Below are positions 8,573 to 29,444 of a stretch of 64,000 nucleotides of DNA, piece by piece; the stretch's first letter is position 1, and every line of letters starts with the position of its first letter. Source of the stretch: Vibrio panuliri (GTDB taxonomy: Bacteria; Pseudomonadota; Gammaproteobacteria; Enterobacterales; Vibrionaceae); contig NZ_AP019654.1 in assembly GCF_009938205.1 (NCBI RefSeq), positions 310,001-374,000 on the forward strand, written 5' to 3'. The position numbers were made by a program, and so were the translations under genes. The notes beneath the pieces were generated by a model. That model was not told the origin of the DNA and searched no databases. It worked only from the letters and a program-made list of their open reading frames with translations.

Positions 8573-10296
8573 TGAGCAAAGAACAACAACAAGTACTTGG
8601 TGAAGTATTAGGTCCTTATGCTGACAATGAACGCTTAAAGCGCGAAAGTAATTTTCTTCGCGGCACCATAGAGCAAGACCTGCAAGATCGTATTACGGGT
8701 GGCTTTACCGCGGATAATTTCCAACTGATCCGTTTTCACGGTATGTATCAGCAAGATGACCGCGACATTCGTAATGAGCGTGCAAAACAGAAACTCGAAC
8801 CTTTGCACAATGTGATGCTACGTGCACGTATGCCGGGTGGCATCATTACGCCAAAGCAGTGGTTAGCCATCGATAAGTTTGCCAGTGAACATTCACTGTA
8901 TGGCAGTATTCGTTTAACCACTCGTCAGACGTTTCAGTTCCATGGTGTCTTAAAGCCCAATATTAAGCTGATGCACCAAACGCTAAATAGTATTGGTATT
9001 GATTCCATCGCTACCGCAGGTGATGTGAATCGTAATGTGCTTTGTACCACCAACCCTGTGGAATCTGAACTTCATCAAGAAGCGTACGAATGGGCGAAAA
9101 AGATCAGTGAACATCTGCTACCTAAAACCAAAGCTTATGCTGAGATTTGGTTAGATGGTGAGAAAGTAGAAACGACCGAAGATGATGAGCCTATTCTTGG
9201 TAAGCACTATTTACCACGTAAGTTCAAAACCACAGTAGTCATTCCCCCACAAAATGATGTGGATGTGCATGCCAATGACCTGAACTTTGTTGCCATTGCT
9301 GAAAACGGCAAGCTAGTTGGCTTTAATGTGCTGGTGGGTGGTGGTCTTGCAATGACGCATGGTGATACGTCGACGTATGCACGTCGTGCAGATGACTTTG
9401 GTTATGTCCCACTAGATAAGACATTAGATGTTGCCGCCGCTGTTGTCACGACGCAGCGAGATTGGGGGAACCGCTCAAATCGTAAAAACGCCAAAACCAA
9501 ATATACGCTTGACCGCGTCGGTATTGATGTATTCAAAGCCGAAGTAGAGAAGCGCGCTGACGTCAAGTTTGCGTCCAGCCGACCTTATGAGTTTACCGAG
9601 CGAGGAGATCGCATCGGTTGGGTAGAAGGCATCGATGGTAAGCATCACCTTGCTCTGTTCATCGAAAATGGTCGTTTGCTAGATTTTCCGGGTAAGCCAC
9701 TTAAAACGGGGATGGCTGAAATTGCCAAGATCCACAAAGGTGACTTCCGAATGACAGCAAACCAAAACTTAATCGTCGCAGGCGTTTCTAAATCCAATAA
9801 AGCTAAGATAGAGAAAATTGCGCGAGAGCATGGGCTGATGGATGATTCGGTGAGTGAGCAGCGCAAAAACTCAATGGCGTGTGTGGCGTTCCCAACTTGC
9901 CCGTTGGCGATGGCGGAAGCAGAACGTTTCCTCCCACAGTTCGTAACCGACGTAGAAGGCATTCTTGATAAACATGGTTTAGAGAAAGAAGACAATATCA
10001 TCTTACGTGTTACCGGCTGCCCTAATGGGTGCGGTCGAGCAATGTTGGCTGAAATTGGTCTAGTGGGTAAAGCTCCAGGACGTTACAACCTGCATCTTGG
10101 TGGTAATAAAGGCGGGACTCGTATTCCTAAGATGTATAAAGAGAACATTACCGATAAACAGATCCTAGAAGAAATCGATCTGCTGGTGGGGCGTTGGGCG
10201 AAAGAGCGTAATAAAGATGAGTGCTTTGGTGATTTCGTCATTCGCGCCGGGATAGTTGCGGAAGTCATCGTATCAAAGAGGGATTTGCATGCTTGA
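8572..10296 (+). CDS. cysI: Assimilatory sulfite reductase haemoprotein beta subunit CysI
   Basis: CysI holds the coupled 4Fe-4S cluster and siroheme that reduce sulfite by six electrons to sulfide. The cluster cysteines are present in the usual two pairs: C437 and C443 in [16 protein letters not shown], and C483 and C487 in [13 protein letters not shown]. They correspond to C434, C440, C479 and C483 of the E. coli protein. Length (574 residues) is normal, and arginine- and lysine-rich substrate-pocket segments such as [15 protein letters not shown] are present. It overlaps cysJ by one base and cysH by eight bases, so the three genes form a translationally coupled operon. Confidence 0.97.
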   Translation: MSKEQQQVLGEVLGPYADNERLKRESNFLRGTIEQDLQDRITGGFTADNFQLIRFHGMYQQDDRDIRNERAKQKLEPLHNVMLRARMPGGIITPKQWLAIDKFASEHSLYGSIRLTTRQTFQFHGVLKPNIKLMHQTLNSIGIDSIATAGDVNRNVLCTTNPVESELHQEAYEWAKKISEHLLPKTKAYAEIWLDGEKVETTEDDEPILGKHYLPRKFKTTVVIPPQNDVDVHANDLNFVAIAENGKLVGFNVLVGGGLAMTHGDTSTYARRADDFGYVPLDKTLDVAAAVVTTQRDWGNRSNRKNAKTKYTLDRVGIDVFKAEVEKRADVKFASSRPYEFTERGDRIGWVEGIDGKHHLALFIENGRLLDFPGKPLKTGMAEIAKIHKGDFRMTANQNLIVAGVSKSNKAKIEKIAREHGLMDDSVSEQRKNSMACVAFPTCPLAMAEAERFLPQFVTDVEGILDKHGLEKEDNIILRVTGCPNGCGRAMLAEIGLVGKAPGRYNLHLGGNKGGTRIPKMYKENITDKQILEEIDLLVGRWAKERNKDECFGDFVIRAGIVAEVIVSKRDLHA

Positions 10297-11065
10297 TTCA
10301 ATCACTACACCGCTTAATTTAAAGCAACTACTTGCCCTAACCAAAACCGAGCAGATACTTCAGCTGGGGGTTATCAATGCGGAACTAGAGAAAATGACGG
10401 CTCAGCAGCGAGTGAGTTGGGCGGTGGAAAATCTCGCTGGTGAGTTTGCGGTCTCTTCAAGCTTTGGTGTTCAAGCTGCAGTGATGTTGCACTTAGTCAC
10501 GCAAGCTAAACCTGATATTCCAGTGATATTGACGGATACTGGTTACCTGTTTCCTGAGACTTACCAGTTTATTGAACAACTGACTCAGCAACTTGGTTTG
10601 AACCTGAAAGTTTATCGCGCACAGCAAAGTCCAGTATGGCAAGAAGCGGTGCACGGTAAATTGTGGGAACTGGGTGTTGAAGGTATCGAGAAATACAACA
10701 AGCTAAATAAAGTAGAGCCAATGCGTCGTGCTTTAGATGAACTTCAGGTGGGAACCTGGTTCTCTGGTTTGCGTCGTGAACAATCTCAGTCACGAGCTAA
10801 CTTACCGATTCTTTCGATTCAAAATGGTGTATTTAAGTTTTTACCGGTTATCGACTGGAGTAATAAAGATGTGCACTACTACTTAGAAGAGCATGGTCTG
10901 CCTTATCATCCTTTAAGAGAAGAGGGATACCTTTCTGTCGGTGATACGCATACAACAAGAAAGTGGGAACCAGGGATGAAAGAAGAAGATACTCGATTCT
11001 TTGGTTTGAAACGTGAATGTGGGCTTCATGAGGATGATGGAGAAGAGCACGGTTCAGGAATTTAG
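10289..11065 (+). CDS. cysH: Phosphoadenylyl-sulfate (PAPS) reductase CysH
   Basis: CysH reduces PAPS to sulfite and PAP using thioredoxin. The 258-residue protein has the nucleotide-binding [14 protein letters not shown] segment, the family motif [13 protein letters not shown], and the C-terminal ECGLH with the single catalytic cysteine. It lacks the extra cysteine pairs of the iron-sulfur APS reductases, so it is the PAPS type, consistent with cysC at 2539. The start at 10289 has an AGAGGG site at good spacing and overlaps the end of cysI. A strong terminator follows at 11080. Confidence 0.96.
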   Translation: MLDSITTPLNLKQLLALTKTEQILQLGVINAELEKMTAQQRVSWAVENLAGEFAVSSSFGVQAAVMLHLVTQAKPDIPVILTDTGYLFPETYQFIEQLTQQLGLNLKVYRAQQSPVWQEAVHGKLWELGVEGIEKYNKLNKVEPMRRALDELQVGTWFSGLRREQSQSRANLPILSIQNGVFKFLPVIDWSNKDVHYYLEEHGLPYHPLREEGYLSVGDTHTTRKWEPGMKEEDTRFFGLKRECGLHEDDGEEHGSGI

Positions 11066-11079
11066 TTTGATGAGTAACG

Positions 11080-11106
11080 AAAAGGCTGCGTAATGCAGCC
11101 TTTTTT
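11080..11106 (+). terminator. Intrinsic terminator of cysJIH
   Basis: AAAGGCTGC and GCAGCCTTT pair perfectly around a short loop and are followed by T residues. Confidence 0.85.
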
Positions 11107-11607
11107 ATGCTTAAAAAATCACAGTATGTGGATAACTTTGTGGATGAGTTGTTGGCTTGTTTGGGGTAAAAATGAATAAATAAAGCTTTGAATAAAAAAA
11201 CGGCATGTAAGCGTTATTTTTGTAATTTTTGCAAAATAACGCTTGCCAATGTGATGGCGATCTCTATAATGCCCCCCTGTCGACGAGGCAAGGCTCCATA
11301 AGGGTTTAGCGCTAATCGGCAAGGTCAAAAAGAAAGACGAAATAAATTGAAAAAGTGTTTGACACAACAAATTATCTCGTTAGAATGGCCGCCTCTTCCA
11401 AGTGATGTGAGTCACAAAGAAGAGTTGCTCTTTAAAAATAAGAACCTATCAATCTGTGTGGGCACTCGTTGATGATAATCCAAATTAGAAGCTTAGGCTT
11501 CAAATTAGATTTCAATGAAACGAAGTGACCATTGCTAGAAATAGCAGCACAGTCAATTCAAACATTACTATGTAATGTTCAGTATTCATTGAGTCGAACA
11601 AAATCTT
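11107..11607 (+). promoter_or_regulatory. Promoter and leader region of the first rRNA operon
   Basis: Two rRNA-type promoters can be read. Upstream: TTGCCA 11243-11248 and TATAAT 11265-11270, 16 bases apart, followed by GCCCCCC. Downstream: TTGACA 11359-11364 and TAGAAT 11381-11386, also 16 apart, followed by a GC-rich discriminator. The DNA before the first is AT-rich (about 11160-11240), as expected of an UP element. A boxA antitermination element, TGCTCTTTAAAAA, lies at 11426-11438. The leader from about 11445 to 11607 is shared almost exactly with the other two operons and contains small hairpins used in 16S processing. Confidence 0.8.
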
Positions 11608-13159
<1,552 letters not shown>

Positions 13160-13483
13160 TACGATGATTATCGTGATGAGTGTCCACACAGATTGATAGT
13201 TCACAAGCGTAAGCTTGTAGCTAACATAGCTCTTTAACAATTTGGAAAGCTGACAAAACAACAATTTATTGTTGTTTGTAAAGTTCTCAAAGTATTCATT
13301 TATGAATACACAAAAACACATTCAAGTGTTCTTGGGTTTTGCGAAAGCAAAACATATTTGAGTCCGGCAAAATCGAGTCTGCATCATGTATAAAAATTGC
13401 AGACAACTTTGGTGATTTGACCGTTTGTTTTCACTTTTTAAAGTGAAAGTAAATTGGCAACTCGAAACTCCTTCGGGTTGTAT
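13160..13483 (+). other. 16S-23S spacer of operon 1, without tRNA
   Basis: The 324-base spacer has no tRNA gene. It holds a boxA (GCTCTTTAACAA near 13229), an AACAACAA/TTGTTGTT stem near 13258-13277, and two hairpins at 13336-13353 (GTTTTGC-GAAA-GCAAAAC) and 13429-13448 (TTTCACTTT/AAAGTGAAA). The two hairpins are also in spacer 2 but missing from spacer 3. Confidence 0.85.
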
Positions 13484-16372
<2,889 letters not shown>

Positions 16373-16462
16373 ACAACACCCAAGGGGTTTTGATGGACTC
16401 AAAGAAAGAACAAAACTTGATTGTGTAGAGAACACAAAACAGCTTTCCGAATTAAAGAATTT

Positions 16463-16582
16463 TGCTTGGCGACCATAGCGATTTGGACCCACCTGATTCC
16501 ATGCCGAACTCAGAAGTGAAACGAATTAGCGCCGATGGTAGTGTGGGGCTTCCCCATGTGAGAGTAGGACATCGTCAGGCTT
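16463..16582 (+). rRNA. rrf: 5S ribosomal RNA, copy 1
   Basis: This 120-base gene shows the standard CCCACCTGATTCCATGCCGA and GAACTCAGAAGTGAAACG blocks. The 3' strand of the closing helix reads ATCGTCAGGC here and ATCGCCAGGC in the other two copies, a change that keeps a G-U pair. Confidence 0.97.
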
Positions 16583-16593
16583 TAATTTCGACT

Positions 16594-16612
16594 TTGTTTA
16601 CTTAGTAAACAA
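16594..16612 (+). other. Hairpin after 5S copy 1, weak terminator
   Basis: TTGTTTAC-TTA-GTAAACAA is a perfect short stem but has no T-run after it, so termination is probably inefficient. The same hairpin follows 5S copy 2. Confidence 0.5.
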
Positions 16613-16649
16613 GTCACCATAGAATTTTAAGTTTTCTTAGAATTTTATG

Positions 16650-16727
16650 TTGACTTTCAAAGTAGGAAGCGTATTATACGCACCTCGCTGAGACGCTAAC
16701 GCGTTGAAAGACAAAGCTCTTTAACAA
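16650..16727 (+). promoter_or_regulatory. Promoter and boxA of the second rRNA operon
   Basis: TTGACT 16650-16655 and TATTAT 16672-16677 are 16 bases apart and are followed by a GC-containing discriminator. A consensus boxA GCTCTTTAACAA follows at 16716-16727. The promoter lies only about 70 bases after the first 5S gene. Confidence 0.8.
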
Positions 16728-16895
16728 TATAAACCTATCAATCTGTGTGGGCACTCGTTGATGATAATCCAAATTAGAAGCTTAGGCTTCAAATTAGATT
16801 TCAATGAAACGAAGTGACCATTGCTAGAAATAGCAGCACAGTCAATTCAAACATTACTATGTAATGTTCAGTATTCATTGAGTCGACAAAATCTT

Positions 16896-18448
<1,553 letters not shown>

Positions 18449-18907
18449 TACGATGATTATTGCGATGAGTGTTCACACAGATTGATATGTTTATTTAGAG
18501 TTTCTTAGTGTCCCGTTCGTCTAGAGGCCTAGGACACCGCCCTTTCACGGCGGTAACAGGGGTTCGACTCCCCTACGGGATACCATCTTTAAGGGTTTTT
18601 CCTTAAGAATCTTTAAAAATGGTTTCTTTCTTTAAGTAGAAAGTAAAATCTAGCTCTTTAACAATTTGGAAAGCTGACAAAACAACAATTTATTGTTGTT
18701 TGTAAAGTTCTCAAAGTATTCATTTATGAATACACAAAAACACATTCAAGTGTTCTTGGGTTTTGCGAAAGCAAAACATATTTGAGTCCGGCAAAATCGA
18801 GTCTGCATCATGTATAAAAATTGCAGACAACTTTGGTGATTTGACCGTTTGTTTTCACTTTTTAAAGTGAAAGTAAATTGGCAACTCGAAACTCCTTCGG
18901 GTTGTAT
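18449..18907 (+). other. 16S-23S spacer of operon 2, with tRNA-Glu
   Basis: This 459-base spacer contains one tRNA gene (18510-18585), a boxA near 18654, the AACAACAA/TTGTTGTT stem, and the same two hairpins as spacer 1 (18760-18777 and about 18853-18872). Confidence 0.85.
18510..18585 (+). tRNA. tRNA-Glu (TTC)
   Basis: The 76-base gene folds as a cloverleaf with acceptor GTCCCGT/ACGGGAT, the encoded CCA end, and anticodon TTC at 18544-18546 in the loop CTTTCAC. It lies in the spacer of rRNA operon 2 and is cut from the rRNA precursor. Confidence 0.97.
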
Positions 18908-21796
<2,889 letters not shown>

Positions 21797-21887
21797 ACAA
21801 CACCCAAGGGGTTTTGATGGACTCAAAGAAAGAACAAAACTTGATTGTGTAGAGAACACAAAAACAGCTTTCCGAATTAAAGAATTT

Positions 21888-22007
21888 TGCTTGGCGACCA
21901 TAGCAATTTGGACCCACCTGATTCCATGCCGAACTCAGAAGTGAAACGAATTAGCGCCGATGGTAGTGTGGGGCTTCCCCATGTGAGAGTAGGACATCGC
22001 CAGGCTT
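21888..22007 (+). rRNA. rrf: 5S ribosomal RNA, copy 2
   Basis: This is a 120-base 5S gene with one base change (ATAGCAATTTGG instead of ATAGCGATTTGG) against the other copies. Confidence 0.97.
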
Positions 22008-22069
22008 TAATTTCGACTTTGTTTACTTAGTAAACAAGTCACCATAAAGTTTTAAGCCTTTTTGCTTTT

Positions 22070-22086
22070 AGATTTTTTTAAAATCT
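22070..22086 (+). other. AT-rich hairpin after 5S copy 2
   Basis: AGATTTT and AAAATCT form a short stem with a T-rich loop, inside a stretch (about 22050-22105) absent from the corresponding gap after operon 1. It may act as a weak terminator before the third operon's promoter. Confidence 0.4.
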
Positions 22087-22116
22087 GAAAATGAAGAAAA
22101 AGTTTAGAATTTTATG

Positions 22117-22193
22117 TTGACTTTCAAAGTGGGAAGCGTATTATACGCACCTCGCTGAGACGCTAACGCGTTGAAAGCAAAGCTCTTTAACAA
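22117..22193 (+). promoter_or_regulatory. Promoter and boxA of the third rRNA operon
   Basis: TTGACT 22117-22122 and TATTAT 22139-22144 are 16 bases apart, as in operon 2. boxA GCTCTTTAACAA is at 22182-22193. Confidence 0.8.
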
Positions 22194-22362
22194 TATAAAC
22201 CTATCAATCTGTGTGAGGCACTCGTTGATGATAATCCAAATTAGAAGCTTAGGCTTCAAATTAGATTTCAATGAAACGAAGTGACCATTGCTAGAAATAG
22301 CAGCACAGTCAATTCAAACATTACTATGTAATGTTCAGTATTCATTGAGTCAACAAAATCTT

Positions 22363-23913
<1,551 letters not shown>

Positions 23914-23977
23914 TACGATGATTATTGCGATGAGTGTTCACACAGATTGATACGGTTTGTAATTAAGAGACGATACT

Positions 23978-24054
23978 GGGTCTGTAGCTCAGGTGGTTAG
24001 AGCGTTCGCCTGATAAGCGAGAGGTCGGTGGTTCGAGTCCACTCAGACCCACCA
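23978..24054 (+). tRNA. tRNA-Ile (GAT)
   Basis: The 77-base gene has acceptor GGGTCTG/CAGACCC, an encoded CCA, and anticodon GAT at 24012-24014. Ile-Ala is the common bacterial pair in this spacer position. Confidence 0.97.
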
Positions 24055-24096
24055 ATTCCCATCCCAAGGAATTGGCACACAGTATCAACACCTGAT

Positions 24097-24172
24097 GGGG
24101 CTATAGCTCAGCTGGGAGAGCGCCTGCCTTGCACGCAGGAGGTCTGCGGTTCGATCCCGCATAGCTCCACCA
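24097..24172 (+). tRNA. tRNA-Ala (TGC)
   Basis: The 76-base gene has acceptor GGGGCTA/TAGCTCC, an encoded CCA, and anticodon TGC at 24130-24132. It lies 42 bases after tRNA-Ile. Confidence 0.97.
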
Positions 24173-24444
24173 TCTCTAAGCGCATTTGATTAAGTGTTCT
24201 TAAAAATGGTTTCTTTCTTTAAGTAGAAAGTGAAATCTAGCTCTTTAACAATTTGGAAAGCTGACAAAACAACAATTTATTGTTGTTTGTAAAGTTCTCA
24301 AAGTATTCATTTATGAATACAACTAAAAACACATTCAAGTGTTCTTGGAATTTGAGTCCGGCAAAATCGAGTCTGCATCATGTATAAAAATTGCAGACAA
24401 CTTTGGTGATTTGAACATCAACTCGAAACTCCTTCGGGTTGTAT

Positions 24445-27335
<2,891 letters not shown>

Positions 27336-27424
27336 ACAACACCCAAGGGGTTTTGATGGACTCAAAGAAAGAACAAAACTTGATTGTGTAGAGAACACAA
27401 ACCAGCTTTCCGAATTAAAGAATT

Positions 27425-27545
27425 TGCTTGGCGACCATAGCGATTTGGACCCACCTGATTTCCATGCCGAACTCAGAAGTGAAACGAATTAGCGCCGATG
27501 GTAGTGTGGGGCTTCCCCATGTGAGAGTAGGACATCGCCAGGCTT
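27425..27545 (+). rRNA. rrf: 5S ribosomal RNA, copy 3
   Basis: The gene is 121 bases because of one extra T near 27459 (CTGATTTCCATGCC; the others have CTGATTCCATGCC). The extra base is in a conserved segment and may be a sequencing error. A hairpin resembling the one in spacers 1 and 2 (TTTTCACTTTTT with AAAAAGTGAA) follows at about 27553-27577. Confidence 0.96.
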
Positions 27546-27621
27546 TTAATTTTCTTTTCACTTTTTAAAAAAGTGAAGACAAAAAGTATGGACACTTGCT
27601 TGATAGCGAGTAAGCCACTGC

Positions 27622-27698
27622 GGAGTGGTAGTTCAGTTGGTTAGAATACCGGCCTGTCACGCCGGGGGTCGCGGGTTCGAGTCCCGTCCACTCCGCCA
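27622..27698 (+). tRNA. tRNA-Asp (GTC)
   Basis: The 77-base gene has acceptor GGAGTGG/CCACTCC, an encoded CCA, and anticodon GTC at 27656-27658. It lies 76 bases after 5S copy 3 with no promoter seen between, so it is the distal tRNA of rRNA operon 3. Confidence 0.97.
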
Positions 27699-27705
27699 CT
27701 TATTT

Positions 27706-27733
27706 AACCCGATGCGAAAGCGTCGGGTTTTTT
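27706..27733 (+). terminator. Intrinsic terminator of the third rRNA operon
   Basis: AACCCGATGC and GCGTCGGGTT pair with one T-G around a GAAA tetraloop and are followed by six T. It is the only strong terminator in the three-operon array. Confidence 0.9.
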
Positions 27734-27841
27734 AATATCTAAAGAAAAGTTCCTTTTGTAAAGGAATCGAGTCCCGCTCGTGTGCGAGTCCAATTGACCG
27801 CAAGCCCGGACTAGGCGTCCCCGCCACTCCGCCACTTATTA
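27734..27841 (+). pseudogene. tRNA-Asp-like remnant
   Basis: The last 17 bases of the tRNA-Asp acceptor-CCA region and flank (CCACTCCGCCACTTATT at 27688-27704) recur exactly at 27824-27840. The T-loop string TCGAGTCCCG recurs at 27767-27776. Between them the sequence no longer folds as a tRNA. A TTCCTTT/AAAGGAA hairpin sits at 27750-27766. This looks like the decayed 3' part of a second tRNA-Asp copy. Confidence 0.5.
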
Positions 27842-27869
27842 GAAAGCCTAGTCTTACGACTAGGCTTTT
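27842..27869. terminator. Intrinsic terminator after the tRNA-Asp remnant
   Basis: AAAGCCTAGTC and GACTAGGCTTT form a strong stem around TTAC, with a short T-run after it. A second terminator so close to the one at 27706 fits a duplicated tRNA unit. Confidence 0.8.
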
Positions 27870-28177
27870 GTCGTTTCTGACGAAATAAAAAATCAATGAG
27901 GTATCTCACTTCGAGAATACGCTGTATTTGAAATGCGGCACCTTTTTACATCTTTGCTGCTTCACTTTAGAGAAGACAAAGTGAGTGGTTATTGGCACTT
28001 TAGTCTACCCCCAATGTATTTTCTCTCTTCCATTTTCCAATTGTTTTCGACACGCCCAATTTAAACAGAGGCTTGATATTTCTCTCTATTTATTCGAACC
28101 TTTCTGATGTAATCGTTTCGATTAATTATGTCTATTGAACTTATTTGCTCGCAGCGCTAAAACCCCCTTAGGAATTT
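27870..28177. other. AT-rich intergenic stretch
   Basis: I see no gene. A small stem (CACTTT with AAAGTG) lies at about 27963-27983. The stretch probably holds the promoter for the next gene or genes, but none is clear. Confidence 0.4.
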
Positions 28178-28193
28178 ATGTTTAGCTCTAATA

Positions 28194-28637
28194 GTGTTAA
28201 ACGACTTGGAGTGGAGAATCGCTTTGCGATTTATAGGAATGCTATCGACAATATCTTTTGTTCTGTTACTTACAATGGTAACGGATGAGGGGCTATTGGC
28301 GCCAAATCTGGCATCCTACAATCAACCACTTCAACTCAAAGATGCTACAAGCATCCATACACTGGATTTAGTTATTGAGCGGCATAATAGTCCACTACAT
28401 ACCCTGATGAGTCGTTACTTATCAAAACCATCAGAACGACAAAGTCAGAGCAACACTTACCTTCCAGTCAATGACTCCATTTATGCCTTCAAACATGTCT
28501 TTCTCTCTACTTATCACCGCTATCTTGACGGTGAAAGTGCTTTAAGAGTGAAGAGACATCATGAGTCTAATCTGATTTATCGGTTTATCCATACACGACA
28601 TACAGCCTCAGAATTTTCACCTAATTCTATTTTTTAA
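28194..28637 (+). CDS. Hypothetical protein with one N-terminal membrane segment; start uncertain, possible frameshift
   Basis: The frame from GTG at 28194 gives 147 residues with a hydrophobic segment (FIGMLSTISFVLLLTMV, residues 13-29), then a polar region with no motif I recognise. The start is doubtful: the only ATG with a good ribosome-binding site (TTAGGA, at 28178) is in another frame and stops after about 36 codons, while the ATG at 28239 has AGGA too close. One base gained or lost between 28200 and 28240 would join the 28178 start to this frame. The stop is 13 bases before the DedA gene, so the two may be cotranscribed. It could be a secreted or membrane-anchored protein, or a damaged gene. 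Confidence 0.45.
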   Translation: MLNDLEWRIALRFIGMLSTISFVLLLTMVTDEGLLAPNLASYNQPLQLKDATSIHTLDLVIERHNSPLHTLMSRYLSKPSERQSQSNTYLPVNDSIYAFKHVFLSTYHRYLDGESALRVKRHHESNLIYRFIHTRHTASEFSPNSIF

Positions 28638-28650
28638 TGAGGTTTATAAG

Positions 28651-29346
28651 ATGTTGGATTCAATTATTGATGTTTTGATGGCGCTTTGGCATCAAGACTT
28701 TACTACGTTAATGACCCCCGGCAGTGCCGCTATGGTCTACTTTGTTGTTGGTGCACTGATTTTCTTGGAAAGCGGCTTTATTCCCGCAGCCCCTTTTCCT
28801 TGTGATAGTGTCGTCGTTCTTTCTGGTACTTTAGCGGCGGTTGGTGTACTTGACCCTATATTGGTACTTATATTGATTGCGAGTTGTGCTGCGATTGGCA
28901 GTTGGGCGGCATATGTTCAGGGGCGTTGGTTAAATCGACTACCTAAAGTACAAGGCTGGGTGAACGCTGTTCCACAGAAGCGCTTACAACAGGTTGACGT
29001 CCTATTGGGCAAGCATGGGTTAGTCGCGTTGTTTTGTGCTCGTTTTGTCCCTGTCGTACGTTCTCTTCTACCCTTAATGATGGGAATGAGAGCGAACAAA
29101 GTGAACAAGTTTCATTACTTTGCTTGGTTGAGCGCGATTCTTTGGACTTTGCTGCTGTGCTCGTTAGGTATGTTATTGCCGATGCTACCAGAAAACATCA
29201 GTAAGGTTGTGACAATGGGCTTGATGGCTGCGCCAGTGATCACCTTGGCGACCGCAATCCTTGGTTTTATCACTGTCCGTGTGAGAAAGGCAATACAGGA
29301 GCAGAATGCTGCCAAAGTAAAAGCAGCTGGCAAGATAAAACACTAA
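28651..29346 (+). CDS. DedA-family integral membrane protein
   Basis: The 231-residue inner-membrane protein belongs to the DedA/SNARE-associated (VTT) family, whose members are thought to move or flip polyprenyl or phospholipid lipids using ion gradients. Visible signatures are the acidic ESGFIPAAPFPCDSVVVLSG re-entrant loop and FCARFVPVVRSLLPLMMGM, corresponding to the conserved F-x-R-x-x-P-x-x-R block. Several membrane segments and a basic C-terminal tail follow. The start at 28651 has GAGG upstream. It may be cotranscribed with the uncertain gene before it. Which DedA subgroup it belongs to cannot be decided here. Confidence 0.92.
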   Translation: MLDSIIDVLMALWHQDFTTLMTPGSAAMVYFVVGALIFLESGFIPAAPFPCDSVVVLSGTLAAVGVLDPILVLILIASCAAIGSWAAYVQGRWLNRLPKVQGWVNAVPQKRLQQVDVLLGKHGLVALFCARFVPVVRSLLPLMMGMRANKVNKFHYFAWLSAILWTLLLCSLGMLLPMLPENISKVVTMGLMAAPVITLATAILGFITVRVRKAIQEQNAAKVKAAGKIKH

Positions 29347-29407
29347 TGAGCAAACACAGCTTTGGGTTTACCATGTTCTAATTGCTTATATACCTCGATA
29401 CTAAGTA

Positions 29408-29430
29408 AAAGGCAGCCGTTGGCTGCCTTT
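29408..29430. terminator. Bidirectional terminator between the DedA gene and the antiporter gene
   Basis: AAAGGCAGCC and GGCTGCCTTT pair perfectly around GTT between two convergent genes. Confidence 0.85.
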
Positions 29431-29444
29431 ATTGATTACATTCG

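Larger units (their letters stand above)
23914..24444 (+). other. 16S-23S spacer of operon 3, with tRNA-Ile and tRNA-Ala
   Basis: The 531-base spacer holds tRNA-Ile then tRNA-Ala, a boxA near 24239, and the AACAACAA/TTGTTGTT stem. It lacks the two hairpins found near the 23S gene in spacers 1 and 2: the junctions read CTTGGAATTTGAG and GATTTGAACATCAACTC instead. Confidence 0.85.
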
